Shown: positions 32,155 to 40,405 of the stretch, piece by piece
Layout: each line of letters starts with the position of its first letter
How positions within the stretch are numbered: the first letter of the stretch is position 1
Assembly: GCA_039586035.1 (NCBI GenBank)
Contig: JBDHLD010000006.1
Span: 44,940 to 108,939 of the forward strand
DNA length: 64,000 nucleotides
Origin: JBDHHQ01 sp039586035
GTDB lineage: Bacteria > Gemmatimonadota > Gemmatimonadetes > Longimicrobiales > Gaopeijiaceae
Direction of reading: 5' to 3'
Program-made: the position numbers and the translations under genes
Notes under the pieces: generated by a model
The model's database searches: none
Seen by the model: the letters and a program-made list of their open reading frames with translations, nothing else
Told to the model about the DNA's origin: nothing

Positions 32155-33243
32155 GTGGACGCCGCGAGCTCGGCGGACGCGCGGCCAGGCCGGGCCCTGG
32201 CGATCGGGGGAGCCTGCCCGGCCCCCCACCGCGACTACGACCGGGTGCAGCTGGGTCACGGGTCCGGCGGCAAGATGAGCGCACGCCTGCTCCAGGACCT
32301 GTTTCTTCCCCGGTTCGCCAATCCCATCCTGGAGCTCCTGGGCGACGGCGCCGTGGTCGGCGTGCAAGAGCCCGAGGTTGTCGTCTCTACCGACAGCTTC
32401 GTCGTCAACCCCCTGGAGTTCCCGGGCGGCAACATCGGCGACCTGGCCGTGAACGGCACGTTGAACGATCTGGCCATGATGGGCGCGACCCCACGATTCG
32501 TCACGGCGGGCTTCATCCTCGAGGAAGGATTGGAGCTCGACGTCCTGGAGCGGATCCTGGACGCCATGGCCCGGGCCGTGGACTCGGCCGGCGTGACGCT
32601 CGTAACGGGAGACACGAAGGTGGTGGAGCGGGGGAAGGCCGACGGTTTGTTCATCAACACCACGGGCATCGGCGTCCTGGAGGACGGATTCCGGCCGGAC
32701 CCCTCGGGCGCCCAGCCTGGGGACGTGGTGTTGGTGAGCGGCCCCCTGGGGCGACACGGTATCGCCGTCATGGCGGTGCGGGAGGGCCTGGCCTTCGACG
32801 TCGAGCTCGAGAGCGACACGGCGTCACTCTCTCCGTTGGTCCACGCGCTCCGGCGGGCGGTGGGGCCGGCGGTGCGAACGATGAGGGATCCCACCCGCGG
32901 CGGGTTGGCCAGCGCGTTGAACGAGATCGCCGCGTCGTCGAGCGTGGGCGTGGAGCTGGTGGAGCACGCGGTGCCCGTTCCCGGCCCGGTCGCGGCCGCT
33001 TGCGAGATGCTGGGCCTGGACCCCCTTTATGTGGCCAACGAAGGCGTGCTGACCGCTATCCTGGCGCCCGAGGCGGCCGATGATGCCCTGGCCGTACTGC
33101 GAGACCATCCCCTGGGTCAAGGGGCTGCCGTGATCGGCCGGGTGGTGGACGCCCACCCGGGCATGGTCGTGCTCCGCACCGGCCTGGGGGGTACGCGGGT
33201 CGTGGATATGCTGCCCGGCGATCAGCTGCCCAGGATCTGCTGA
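32155..33243 (+). CDS. hypE: carbamoyl dehydratase, hydrogenase maturation
   Basis: A 362-residue PurM-fold ATPase that dehydrates the carbamoyl group on its C-terminal Cys to cyanide; the required Cys is present in the final PRIC. Other landmarks: LGHGSGGKMSARLL, STDSFVVNPLEFPGG, NGTLNDLAMMGA and RDPTRGGLASALNEIA. The GTG at 32155 is chosen because GGAG lies 7-8 bases upstream; a TTG at 32149 overlapping the hypD stop is also possible. Last of the named maturation genes. Confidence 0.94.
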   Translation: MDAASSADARPGRALAIGGACPAPHRDYDRVQLGHGSGGKMSARLLQDLFLPRFANPILELLGDGAVVGVQEPEVVVSTDSFVVNPLEFPGGNIGDLAVNGTLNDLAMMGATPRFVTAGFILEEGLELDVLERILDAMARAVDSAGVTLVTGDTKVVERGKADGLFINTTGIGVLEDGFRPDPSGAQPGDVVLVSGPLGRHGIAVMAVREGLAFDVELESDTASLSPLVHALRRAVGPAVRTMRDPTRGGLASALNEIAASSSVGVELVEHAVPVPGPVAAACEMLGLDPLYVANEGVLTAILAPEAADDALAVLRDHPLGQGAAVIGRVVDAHPGMVVLRTGLGGTRVVDMLPGDQLPRIC

Positions 33244-33305
33244 GAGGGAGCGAGAAACCGAACGAGATTCGAAGCGCCCATGAGGACTTCAACAGGAGAA
33301 GCGAG

Positions 33306-33503
33306 ATGACTTCACCACTGTGGCGCGGGACCGTGATGGCCGCCGCCTCCGCCTTGGTCCTGGCGGCGCCGGCCTCCGCGCACGGACTGCACACCCACGC
33401 GGCTGGCGCCCTGCACGCCGTCTTCCACGCCGTGCCGGTCCTCGCGGTCGTCGTGGGGGTGGTCGTGGCGTACCGGGTCATTCGCTCCCGGCTGCCCGGC
33501 TAG
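33306..33503 (+). CDS. small His-rich membrane protein at the end of the hydrogenase operon
   Basis: A 65-residue protein with a good ribosome site (AACAGGAGAAGCGAG). Residues 1-25 look like a signal peptide (VMAAASALVLAAPASA), followed by a short His-rich segment HGLHTHAAGALHAVFHA and a membrane helix VLAVVVGVVVAYRVI, ending basic. Five His within 17 residues facing the periplasm could bind nickel or another metal. No family is recognised. The position, 62 bases after hypE and before a terminator, suggests a role in metal supply to the hydrogenase. Confidence 0.65.
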   Translation: MTSPLWRGTVMAAASALVLAAPASAHGLHTHAAGALHAVFHAVPVLAVVVGVVVAYRVIRSRLPG

Positions 33504-33711
33504 CCGGAGGTCTCGGCGAACCGGCCGCGGATGCGGGTCGGCGGCCGGCGCCGCCCGACCGCGCGCGAGATCGGCCTCCGGCGAACCGCCCGGCCCTGGG
33601 GGGTGGGGGGAGTGGGTCGCCACCGCGCGCGCCCCGGCCCCCAGGCGCCCGCGACGCCGGCGCTTCGGAGCCGGGGACCATCGAGGCGCGCAAGGGTGTA
33701 TCCACTCCTGA

Positions 33712-33735
33712 AAAGCGGGCTCGAGGGCCCGCTTT
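33712..33735 (+). terminator. intrinsic terminator after the hydrogenase operon
   Basis: AAAGCGGGC (33712-33720), loop TCGAGG, GCCCGCTTT (33727-33735). The A-rich left and T-rich right arms let it work in both directions. It lies about 200 bases after the last gene; the GC-rich 33504-33700 stretch between shows no gene. Confidence 0.7.
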
Positions 33736-33795
33736 CTCGCGCCTGCAGCGTGCCCGTAAGCAGCGGGTCGCGCTCATTCCCGCTGCCACCGGTTC

Positions 33796-34665
33796 ATGCG
33801 ACGATTCCGTCATCTCGGTGCTTTGTTGAGCACCACGCTCCTCCTGCTCGCCGGTCCGGCGGACCTGAAGGCCCAGGCCGAGCACGGTCTCGACGACGTC
33901 CAGCCGGTCTCCCGGGACGCCGTCGTCCGCGCCATGCTGCTGGAGCGGGAGAAGGGCTACGACCTGACCGCCTCGACCAACGCGACCCGCCTGTGGGCCC
34001 ACACGATCTTCATGCTCGCCGAATGGGCGAAGGAGGCAGCGCCGGACGGGTCCCCGCTCTTCCTGCATGAGGCCGACTATTACCACGCCTACCTCGAGGC
34101 CACCGGCCTGGATGCCGCCGGCGCCCCGGAGTTCATCCGCATCTCCCACGAATACGGCCAGCACACCCTCATCGAGTACCGTCTCGAAAGGATCGTGGAC
34201 ATGGCCGAGACGGAAACCATCCCCGCGCGGGCGCTGGCCGTGCGAACGTGGTGGCCGGAGTCCGGGTCCCTCGGTGACCGGTACTCGTTCGAGGACACGC
34301 TCTCGACGCCCCGGCTTCTGGTGGTGAACGAGCGGGAGGTGAGCTACCGGCTGCTGGACTTCGGGGACCAGATGCTGTTCGACCGGATCGAGGGGATCAG
34401 GGGCCGTCCCACGTCAGGGGTTCTGGGAGTGTTGTTCGAAGTGCTGGGCACGGGCCGCATCGTCTGGTCGCGCATGGCCGTATCCGACGACGGTTCGCTG
34501 GTCGTGCGGGCCAAGGCCAAGAAGCTCGTGAGCAAGACGTCCACAGCCGTCGTGGAGAGGGACGGAACCGGGGGCGACGTTCCGGACGACCGCACGGATC
34601 TCAGGGTTGTGGCCGAGCGCCTGGAGAGGCCCCTGGAGGTGGCCTACCAGCCCTGGCCTTTCTAG
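33796..34665 (+). CDS. secreted hypothetical protein
   Basis: A 289-residue protein with a signal peptide (RHLGALLSTTLLLLAGPADLKAQ). The mature part is a mixed fold with no Cys and no motif I recognise; notable are HEADYYHAYLEATGLDAAGAPEFIRISHEYGQH and a predominantly beta C-terminal half. The HEADYYHAYL...HEYGQH spacing of His residues could bind a metal but resembles no known site. It stands alone after a terminator and before a palindrome. No strong ribosome site precedes the ATG. Confidence 0.7.
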   Translation: MRRFRHLGALLSTTLLLLAGPADLKAQAEHGLDDVQPVSRDAVVRAMLLEREKGYDLTASTNATRLWAHTIFMLAEWAKEAAPDGSPLFLHEADYYHAYLEATGLDAAGAPEFIRISHEYGQHTLIEYRLERIVDMAETETIPARALAVRTWWPESGSLGDRYSFEDTLSTPRLLVVNEREVSYRLLDFGDQMLFDRIEGIRGRPTSGVLGVLFEVLGTGRIVWSRMAVSDDGSLVVRAKAKKLVSKTSTAVVERDGTGGDVPDDRTDLRVVAERLERPLEVAYQPWPF

Positions 34666-34681
34666 CGTGATCTGAGATCGT

Positions 34682-34699
34682 CGGCGAGCCGGCTCGCCG
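34682..34699. repeat. perfect 18-base palindrome
   Basis: CGGCGAGCC (34682-34690) followed immediately by GGCTCGCCG. It lies 16 bases after the secreted protein's stop and may act as a terminator stem with a tight loop, or a binding site upstream of the next gene. Confidence 0.55.
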
Positions 34700-34793
34700 T
34701 GCGCGGCTGGCCAAAGACATCACGAAACATCACTCTCTCCGGTGTGGCGGCGACTACCCGAGCGTGCCGCCCAGGCCGCTTCTCCCAGACTCG

Positions 34794-35291
34794 ATGTCCC
34801 TCTACTACCTGAACGTCGTCGTCCACCTGCTGGCAGCGCTGTTCTGGCTGGGTGGCATGTTCTTCCTTGCCGTTGTGGGGGCTCCGGTCCTGCGTCGTTT
34901 GGAGCCACCGGAGCTGAGGGCTCGGCTCTTCCAGGCCCTGGGGGAGTCGTTTCGGCTCTCTGGCTGGGTCGCGATCGCACTGCTGCTCGTGACCGGAGCG
35001 GCCAACCTCCACTTCAAGGGCATCCTGTCCGTGGAGGTGCTCGGCAACCCCGGTTTCTGGGACCACGGCTATGGCCGAGCGCTCCTCTGGAAGCTCCTCG
35101 CCGTGTCCGGAATGGTGGTGGTGAGCTTCATCCACGACTTCGTCCTCGGCCCTCGCTCAACGCGGGCAACGCAGGGCTCACCCGAGGGGGCGCGGTTGCG
35201 GAAGCGAGCGTCGTTGCTGGCTCGATTCAACGCATTCCTGGGCATCGTGGCGGTCGTTGCGGCGGTCTACCTGGCCCGGGGCACACCCTAG
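34794..35291 (+). CDS. CopD-like integral membrane protein
   Basis: A 165-residue protein with four hydrophobic helices (YYLNVVVHLLAALFWLGGMFFLAVVG, VAIALLLVTGAANL, RALLWKLLAVSGMVVVSFIHDFVLG, FNAFLGIVAVVAAVYLA). The layout and His residues (VVHLLAALFWLGGMFF, FIHDF) resemble the copper-resistance D / DUF4149-like family of putative haem or copper membrane proteins. The ATG at 34794 fits the first helix; a GTG 30 bases earlier is possible. Just upstream of the P-type ATPase operon. Confidence 0.65.
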   Translation: MSLYYLNVVVHLLAALFWLGGMFFLAVVGAPVLRRLEPPELRARLFQALGESFRLSGWVAIALLLVTGAANLHFKGILSVEVLGNPGFWDHGYGRALLWKLLAVSGMVVVSFIHDFVLGPRSTRATQGSPEGARLRKRASLLARFNAFLGIVAVVAAVYLARGTP

Positions 35292-35307
35292 ACGGCCGCC
35301 GGAGTCC

Positions 35308-38106
35308 ATGAAGGCAGACGGCGTCGGGAGGGGCGGAACCGTGGAGCGGGAGCCGGATCAGGGGCTGCGTCCGCCCTGGCACCGCCTCACGGCCGACTCC
35401 ACCCTCGAGGAGCTGCGGGTCGGCGAAGACGGGCTGACGCTCACGGAAGCTCGGACCCGCCGCTCACTCCACGGCCCCAACGTGATCGGAGCGGAGGAGC
35501 GCATTCGGCCGTTCCGCATCCTCGGTCACCAGTTCACCGGAGCGCTGGTCCTCGTGTTGGCTGCCGCCGGGGTCGTCTCCCTGGCCATCGGTCACTGGGA
35601 AGACGCGATCGTGATCAGCATCGTGCTCTTCCTGAACGCTGCGATCGGCTTCGCGCAGGAGTACCGGGCCGAGCGTGCCATCGCGGCGCTGAAGGGCCTG
35701 GTCACGCCCCGCTGTGTCGTGATGCGGGACGGACGGAGGCAGGAGGTAGACAGCCGGGAGCTCGTCCCCGGCGACGTGGTGGCCCTGGACTCCGGGAGCC
35801 GGATTCCTGCCGACCTCCGCCTGGTCCGGACCACGGCCTTGAACGTGGACCAATCGCTGCTCACCGGTGAGTCCATGCCGGTGAAGAAGACGGCTTCCTG
35901 GACGGCAACCTCGTCCGAGATCCCGGTTGCGGAGCGCCGGAACATGGCGTTCATGGGCACCACCGTGGCGTCAGGCCGAGGGCGTGGCGTGGTGGTGAGC
36001 ATCGGCGGCCAGACGGAGCTCGGCGCCATTGCCCGGGACATCCGCGCCGTCGAGCGGCCGCAGACACCCCTGCAACGGCGCATGGAGCGGTTCGGCCGAA
36101 TGGTGGCGGTGGCCATCGTGGTCCTGGCAGGCGTCACCTTCGCCCTGGGGCTCCTCCGGGGCGAGTCCATGTCGCAGATGTTCCTGACGGCCGTGGCCAT
36201 CGCGGTGTCGGCCGTGCCGGAGGGTCTGCCAGTGGTGATGACCATCACGCTGGCCGTGGCTTCGCGCCGGATGGCCCGGAGGAACGCCTTCGTCCGCCGA
36301 CTGGCTGCCGTGGAGACGCTGGGAAGCTGCACGGTCATCGCCACCGACAAGACCGGCACCCTGACCGAGAATCGCATGACCGTCACGTGCGTGTGGGCCG
36401 GTGGGGAACGCTTCGAAGTGACCGGCGGTGGCCTCGACCCCGACGGGGAGATCCTGTCCGGCGGCCTGCCCGTACCGGTCGATGCCCCCTCACCCCTTCA
36501 CTGGACGCTTCTGGCCGGGGCTCTCTGCAACGAAGCGGATCTCGCTGGAGACGAGTCCGGCGACGTGCGTCCCCAGGGTGATCCGACAGAGGTCGCGCTG
36601 CTGATCGTCGCTGAGAAGGCGGGGTTGGACCGGGCGCGTGAGGCGTCGTCCTACCCACTCGTGGAAGCGGTACCCTTCGAATCGCAGAGGGGGTGGGCGG
36701 CCACCGTCCATCGGATAGACGGGGAACAGGTCGTCCTGCTGAAGGGGGCTCCCGAGCGGGTCGTGGGCATGTGTGACGCTGCCCTGGCCGTCGGCGAAGA
36801 CGTGCCAATCGAGCCCGAGACGGTCGAAGCGGAGGCAGCGCGGATGGGGGCCGCCGGGCTCCGGGTCCTGGGTATGGCGGTCGGGCGGGGAGGGTCGGCG
36901 GTGGCCAGCGTCCTCGCCGGCGAACCGCAGGGGCTCGTCTTCGCCGGGCTCACGGGCATGATGGACCCGCCGCGGCCCGAGGTGCCGGAAACGGTAGCCG
37001 CATGCCGCGATGCCGGGATCCGGGTGCTCATGGTGACCGGCGATCACGAGAGCACGGCCGGGTCGATCGCCAGACAGGTGGGGATTTTGGACGCAGAGGG
37101 GGCCGAGGTCGTGGCGGGCGACCGGCTGACGGCCCTCTCGAACGACGAGCTGACCCGGGCGCTGGAAACGGGTCGCGTCTTCGCTCGGGTGGCCCCGGCG
37201 GACAAGCTCAGGATCGTGGAGTCCCTGGCTCGCTCGGGCCACATCGTCGCGGTGACCGGGGACGGGGTCAACGACGCGCCAGCCCTGAAGGCCGCGCACG
37301 TGGGCGCCGCCATGGGCCGGAGCGGTACCGACGTAGCCAAGGAGGCCAGCGACATCGTGCTGGCCGACGACCGCTTCGCCACCGTGGCCGCCGCGGTGGA
37401 AGGGGGAAGAACGGCCTTCGCCAACCTCCGGAACGCGACCTTCTTTCTCGTTTCGTCGGGCGCCGGTGAGCTTCTGGCGATCCTCGGATCTCTACTGCTT
37501 CGCCTGCCGTTACCCCTGCTGCCGGCGCAGCTGCTGTGGTTGAACGTGGTGACCAACGGGGTCGAGGACGTGGCGTTGGCAGTGGAGCCTCGGGATCCTG
37601 CGCGCTTCAGGGCTCCACCCCGGCCGGTGACAGAGGGCATCCTGTCGCGCCGCTTGATCGAGCGCCTGGTGGTCACCGGCCTCGTGATGGCCGCTGGGAC
37701 ACTCTGGGTGTTCGTCGGAGAGTGGGGAGGAGACCCGGCCCAGTTGGGGACGGCAAGGGTCGCGGCGCTCACCACGCTCGTCCTGTTCCAGGTGTTTCAC
37801 GTGGGCAGCTGCCGCTCGGAGACCCGCTCCGCCTTCGGCATGAGCCCCTTCTCCAATCGGTTCCTCTTCTTCGGGGTGGGTGCGTCCCTCCTGCTGCACG
37901 TAGGCGCGATGTACTTTCCCCCGACTCAGGTGCTGCTGAAGCTCGAGCCCCTGCGGGTGGAGACGTGGCTGCGGATGGCGGCGGTGGCCACGACGGTCGT
38001 GATCGCCGTGGAGCTCCACAAGCGTCTGCGACCTCCGGGCGGCCGTCGCGGACGCGGCCAAGCGGCGACCTCTGCTGCCACGGATCCGGAGCCGGTCATG
38101 CCATGA
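35308..38106 (+). CDS. P-type cation-transporting ATPase (type II, Ca2+/Na+-like)
   Basis: The 932-residue pump shows every P-type landmark: TGESMPVKK (actuator), PEGLPVVMTITLAVASRRMARRN in helix 4, the phosphorylated DKTGTLTENRMTV, MVTGDHESTA and TGDGVNDAPALKAAHVG. An N-terminal cation-ATPase domain (WHRLTADSTLEELRV...GLTLTEARTRRSLHGPNVI) and PEGLP, not a CPC metal motif, place it with SERCA/PMR1-like type II pumps, which export Ca2+ or Mn2+. The start is uncertain: ATG at 35308 with GGAG very close, or GTG at 35341. Its stop overlaps pncB by ATGA. Confidence 0.88.
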   Translation: MKADGVGRGGTVEREPDQGLRPPWHRLTADSTLEELRVGEDGLTLTEARTRRSLHGPNVIGAEERIRPFRILGHQFTGALVLVLAAAGVVSLAIGHWEDAIVISIVLFLNAAIGFAQEYRAERAIAALKGLVTPRCVVMRDGRRQEVDSRELVPGDVVALDSGSRIPADLRLVRTTALNVDQSLLTGESMPVKKTASWTATSSEIPVAERRNMAFMGTTVASGRGRGVVVSIGGQTELGAIARDIRAVERPQTPLQRRMERFGRMVAVAIVVLAGVTFALGLLRGESMSQMFLTAVAIAVSAVPEGLPVVMTITLAVASRRMARRNAFVRRLAAVETLGSCTVIATDKTGTLTENRMTVTCVWAGGERFEVTGGGLDPDGEILSGGLPVPVDAPSPLHWTLLAGALCNEADLAGDESGDVRPQGDPTEVALLIVAEKAGLDRAREASSYPLVEAVPFESQRGWAATVHRIDGEQVVLLKGAPERVVGMCDAALAVGEDVPIEPETVEAEAARMGAAGLRVLGMAVGRGGSAVASVLAGEPQGLVFAGLTGMMDPPRPEVPETVAACRDAGIRVLMVTGDHESTAGSIARQVGILDAEGAEVVAGDRLTALSNDELTRALETGRVFARVAPADKLRIVESLARSGHIVAVTGDGVNDAPALKAAHVGAAMGRSGTDVAKEASDIVLADDRFATVAAAVEGGRTAFANLRNATFFLVSSGAGELLAILGSLLLRLPLPLLPAQLLWLNVVTNGVEDVALAVEPRDPARFRAPPRPVTEGILSRRLIERLVVTGLVMAAGTLWVFVGEWGGDPAQLGTARVAALTTLVLFQVFHVGSCRSETRSAFGMSPFSNRFLFFGVGASLLLHVGAMYFPPTQVLLKLEPLRVETWLRMAAVATTVVIAVELHKRLRPPGGRRGRGQAATSAATDPEPVMP

Positions 38107-39467
38107 GCCACACGCCCGTGTCCCCGTCGGCCGAGAGAGCGCCCGACGCGTTGCTCACGGACCTGTACGAGCTGACCATGCTTCAGGCCTACTGGTCCTG
38201 CGCGATGACCCGGGAAGCCGTGTTCAGCCTCTTCGTCCGCCGCCTCCCGAGGTCGCGGAATCTCCTGCTCGCGTGTGGCCTCGAAGACGCTCTGGACTAC
38301 CTGGAGGGTCTCCGCTTCACGCATGACGACCTCGAGTACCTCGCCGGCCTGGGTCTGTTCAGCGAGGAGTTCCTGCGTTGGCTCGAAGGCTTCCGGTTCT
38401 CGGGGGACGTATACGCGGTAGCCGAGGGTACGCCGGTATTCGCGGAGGAACCCCTCGTGGAAGTGGTGGCTCCCCTGCCGGAGGGCCAGCTTGCCGAGAG
38501 CTTTCTGATGAACCAGGTCCACTTCCAGACGATGGCCGCGTCCAAGGCCAGCCGCGTGGTCCAGGCGGCGGCGGGGCGCACGGTGGTGGACTTCGGTATG
38601 CGCCGCATCCACGGCGCCGACGCGGCAGTGAAGGCTGCCAGGGCATTCCACGTGGCCGGCGTCCACGCCACCAGCAACGTGCTGGCGGGCAAGCTGTACG
38701 GCATCCCGGTGGCCGGGACGATGGCGCACAGCTTCATCCAGGCCCACGACGGCGAATTGGCGGCGTTCCGCGACTTCGTCGCGCTGTACCCCGGGACCAT
38801 CCTCCTGGTCGACACCTACGACACGCTGGAGGGTGTGCGGAGCGTGGTGCGCCTGGCCGAGGAGATCGGCGACGCGTTCACGGTGAGGGGGGTGCGCCTC
38901 GACTCCGGAGATCTCGCCGAGCTCGCCAAAGGAGCGCGACGAATCCTGGACGGCGCGGGCCTGGAGGGGGTAGAGATCTTCGCCAGCGGCAGCCTGGACG
39001 AGTACGAGATCGCCCGCCTCGTAGACGACGGGGCTCCAATCACGGGTTTCGGAGTCGGCACCCGGATGGGAGTATCGGCCGACGCTCCGTCCCTGGACAT
39101 GGCGTACAAGCTCACCGCCTATGGCGGGCACGGCCGGCTGAAGCTCTCGGCGGGCAAGAAGATCCTCCCCGGCCGCAAGCAGATCTTCCGCACGGAGCGG
39201 CGTGGCACGGTCGTTGGCGACGTCCTCGCCCGCGCCCACGAGCAGCTGCCGGGCCGGCCGCTGCTCCAGAAGGTCATGGAAGGAGGGGCGCGCCTGCCGA
39301 ACGCCTCGCCCTCGCTGGACGAGGTGCGGCGCCGGGCGCGGCGGGAGCTGGAGTCGCTCCCTGCGGAGCTGTTGAGGATCGAGCCGGCCGAGCGACCGTT
39401 TCCGGTCGCGCTGAGTCCGAGTCTGGCGTCGTACGCGGACGAATTGGCCCGGACGGTCGGGAAATGA
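38103..39467 (+). CDS. pncB: nicotinate phosphoribosyltransferase
   Basis: The 454-residue protein starts in the ATGA at the end of the ATPase gene. DLYELTMLQAYW, FVRRLPRSRNLLLACGLEDAL, RRIHGADAAVKAARAF, GTMAHSFIQAH, VDTYDTLEG, GVRLDSGDLAELAKGARRILD and GFGVGTRMG are NAPRTase blocks; the His in MAHSF lies at the active-site His region. The enzyme makes nicotinate mononucleotide in NAD salvage. Operon with a cation pump and a DNA-binding HhH protein is unusual and may reflect shared stress control only. Confidence 0.92.
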   Translation: MSHTPVSPSAERAPDALLTDLYELTMLQAYWSCAMTREAVFSLFVRRLPRSRNLLLACGLEDALDYLEGLRFTHDDLEYLAGLGLFSEEFLRWLEGFRFSGDVYAVAEGTPVFAEEPLVEVVAPLPEGQLAESFLMNQVHFQTMAASKASRVVQAAAGRTVVDFGMRRIHGADAAVKAARAFHVAGVHATSNVLAGKLYGIPVAGTMAHSFIQAHDGELAAFRDFVALYPGTILLVDTYDTLEGVRSVVRLAEEIGDAFTVRGVRLDSGDLAELAKGARRILDGAGLEGVEIFASGSLDEYEIARLVDDGAPITGFGVGTRMGVSADAPSLDMAYKLTAYGGHGRLKLSAGKKILPGRKQIFRTERRGTVVGDVLARAHEQLPGRPLLQKVMEGGARLPNASPSLDEVRRRARRELESLPAELLRIEPAERPFPVALSPSLASYADELARTVGK

Positions 39468-40405
39468 CCGCCGCGAAGGCGCGGGCGCGCTCTCAGTGGC
39501 GGCGGACCCGCTACCAGGTGGGCAACGCCGATGTGGCGGACGCCCTGGAACGCGTGGCCGATCTACTGGAGGTCCAGGACGGGAACCCGTTCCGGATCCG
39601 GGCATACCGGTCAGGCGCTGGCACCATGCGGGCCCTCGACACGCCCATTTCCGTGCTGGTGCTGGAAGGCGATCCCGGGGCGCTGGAGCGTCTGCCCGGG
39701 ATCGGTAAGGGGCTGGCGGGCACCATCCGGGAGTTCGTGCTCACCGGCAGAATGCGACTCCTGGACCGGCTCGAGGGGCAGGTCTGTCCCGAGGACCTGC
39801 TCAGGACCGTGCCCGGCATCGGGCCAGAGCTGGCCCGGCGCATCCACCGGGAGCTGGACGTGGAGTCGCTCGAGGACCTGGAGCTGGCGGCACACGACGG
39901 CCGGCTCGAGACGGTAGACGGCTTCGGGCACCGGCGTGCGGAGGCGGTTCGGCAGACGCTCTCGGGGATGCTGGGGCAGGCCTCCCGGAGACGCGCTCTC
40001 GGTCGGGGGCGGAGGTGGGGGCCGTCCGAGGACGCGGGCCTGGGCGCTCTGGAGCAGCCCGACGCGCCGTCCGTGGCCGCGCTCCTCTCGGTGGACGAGG
40101 AGTACCGCAGGAAGGCTGCCCAGGACGAGCTGCCGACGATCGCGCCGCGCCGATTCAATCCCACGGGAGAGGCCTGGCTGCCGATCCTCCACACCGACCG
40201 AGAGGGTTGGCACATCACGGCGCTCTTCTCCAATACGGCTCGGGCCCACGAGCTCGGACGGACGCACGATTGGGTCGTCATCTATGCGGACGGCGAGCAC
40301 GGAGGAGAGCAGCGCTTCACGGTCGTGACGGAGTACCAGGGCGATCTGGCGGGTCGGCGTGTGGTGCGGGGACGTGAGCTAGAGTCACGCAGGTACTACG
40401 GCTGA
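39464..40405 (+). CDS. helix-hairpin-helix protein resembling the PolX N-terminus, without polymerase domain
   Basis: A 313-residue protein beginning in the ATGA at the end of pncB. NADVADALERVADLLEVQDGNPFRIRAYRSGA is the 8-kDa-like domain of DNA polymerase beta/PolX; LERLPGIGKGLAGTIREFV and LRTVPGIGPELARRIH are two HhH motifs, followed by a third (TVDGFGHRRAEAV). The palm domain and its Asp triad are absent. The C-terminal 110 residues (RRFNPTGEAWLPILHTDREGWHITALFSNTARAHELGRTHDWVVIYAD) form a separate domain. It probably binds DNA; catalysis is not evident. Its end overlaps the convergent ligase gene by 10 bases. Confidence 0.75.
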   Translation: MTAAKARARSQWRRTRYQVGNADVADALERVADLLEVQDGNPFRIRAYRSGAGTMRALDTPISVLVLEGDPGALERLPGIGKGLAGTIREFVLTGRMRLLDRLEGQVCPEDLLRTVPGIGPELARRIHRELDVESLEDLELAAHDGRLETVDGFGHRRAEAVRQTLSGMLGQASRRRALGRGRRWGPSEDAGLGALEQPDAPSVAALLSVDEEYRRKAAQDELPTIAPRRFNPTGEAWLPILHTDREGWHITALFSNTARAHELGRTHDWVVIYADGEHGGEQRFTVVTEYQGDLAGRRVVRGRELESRRYYG

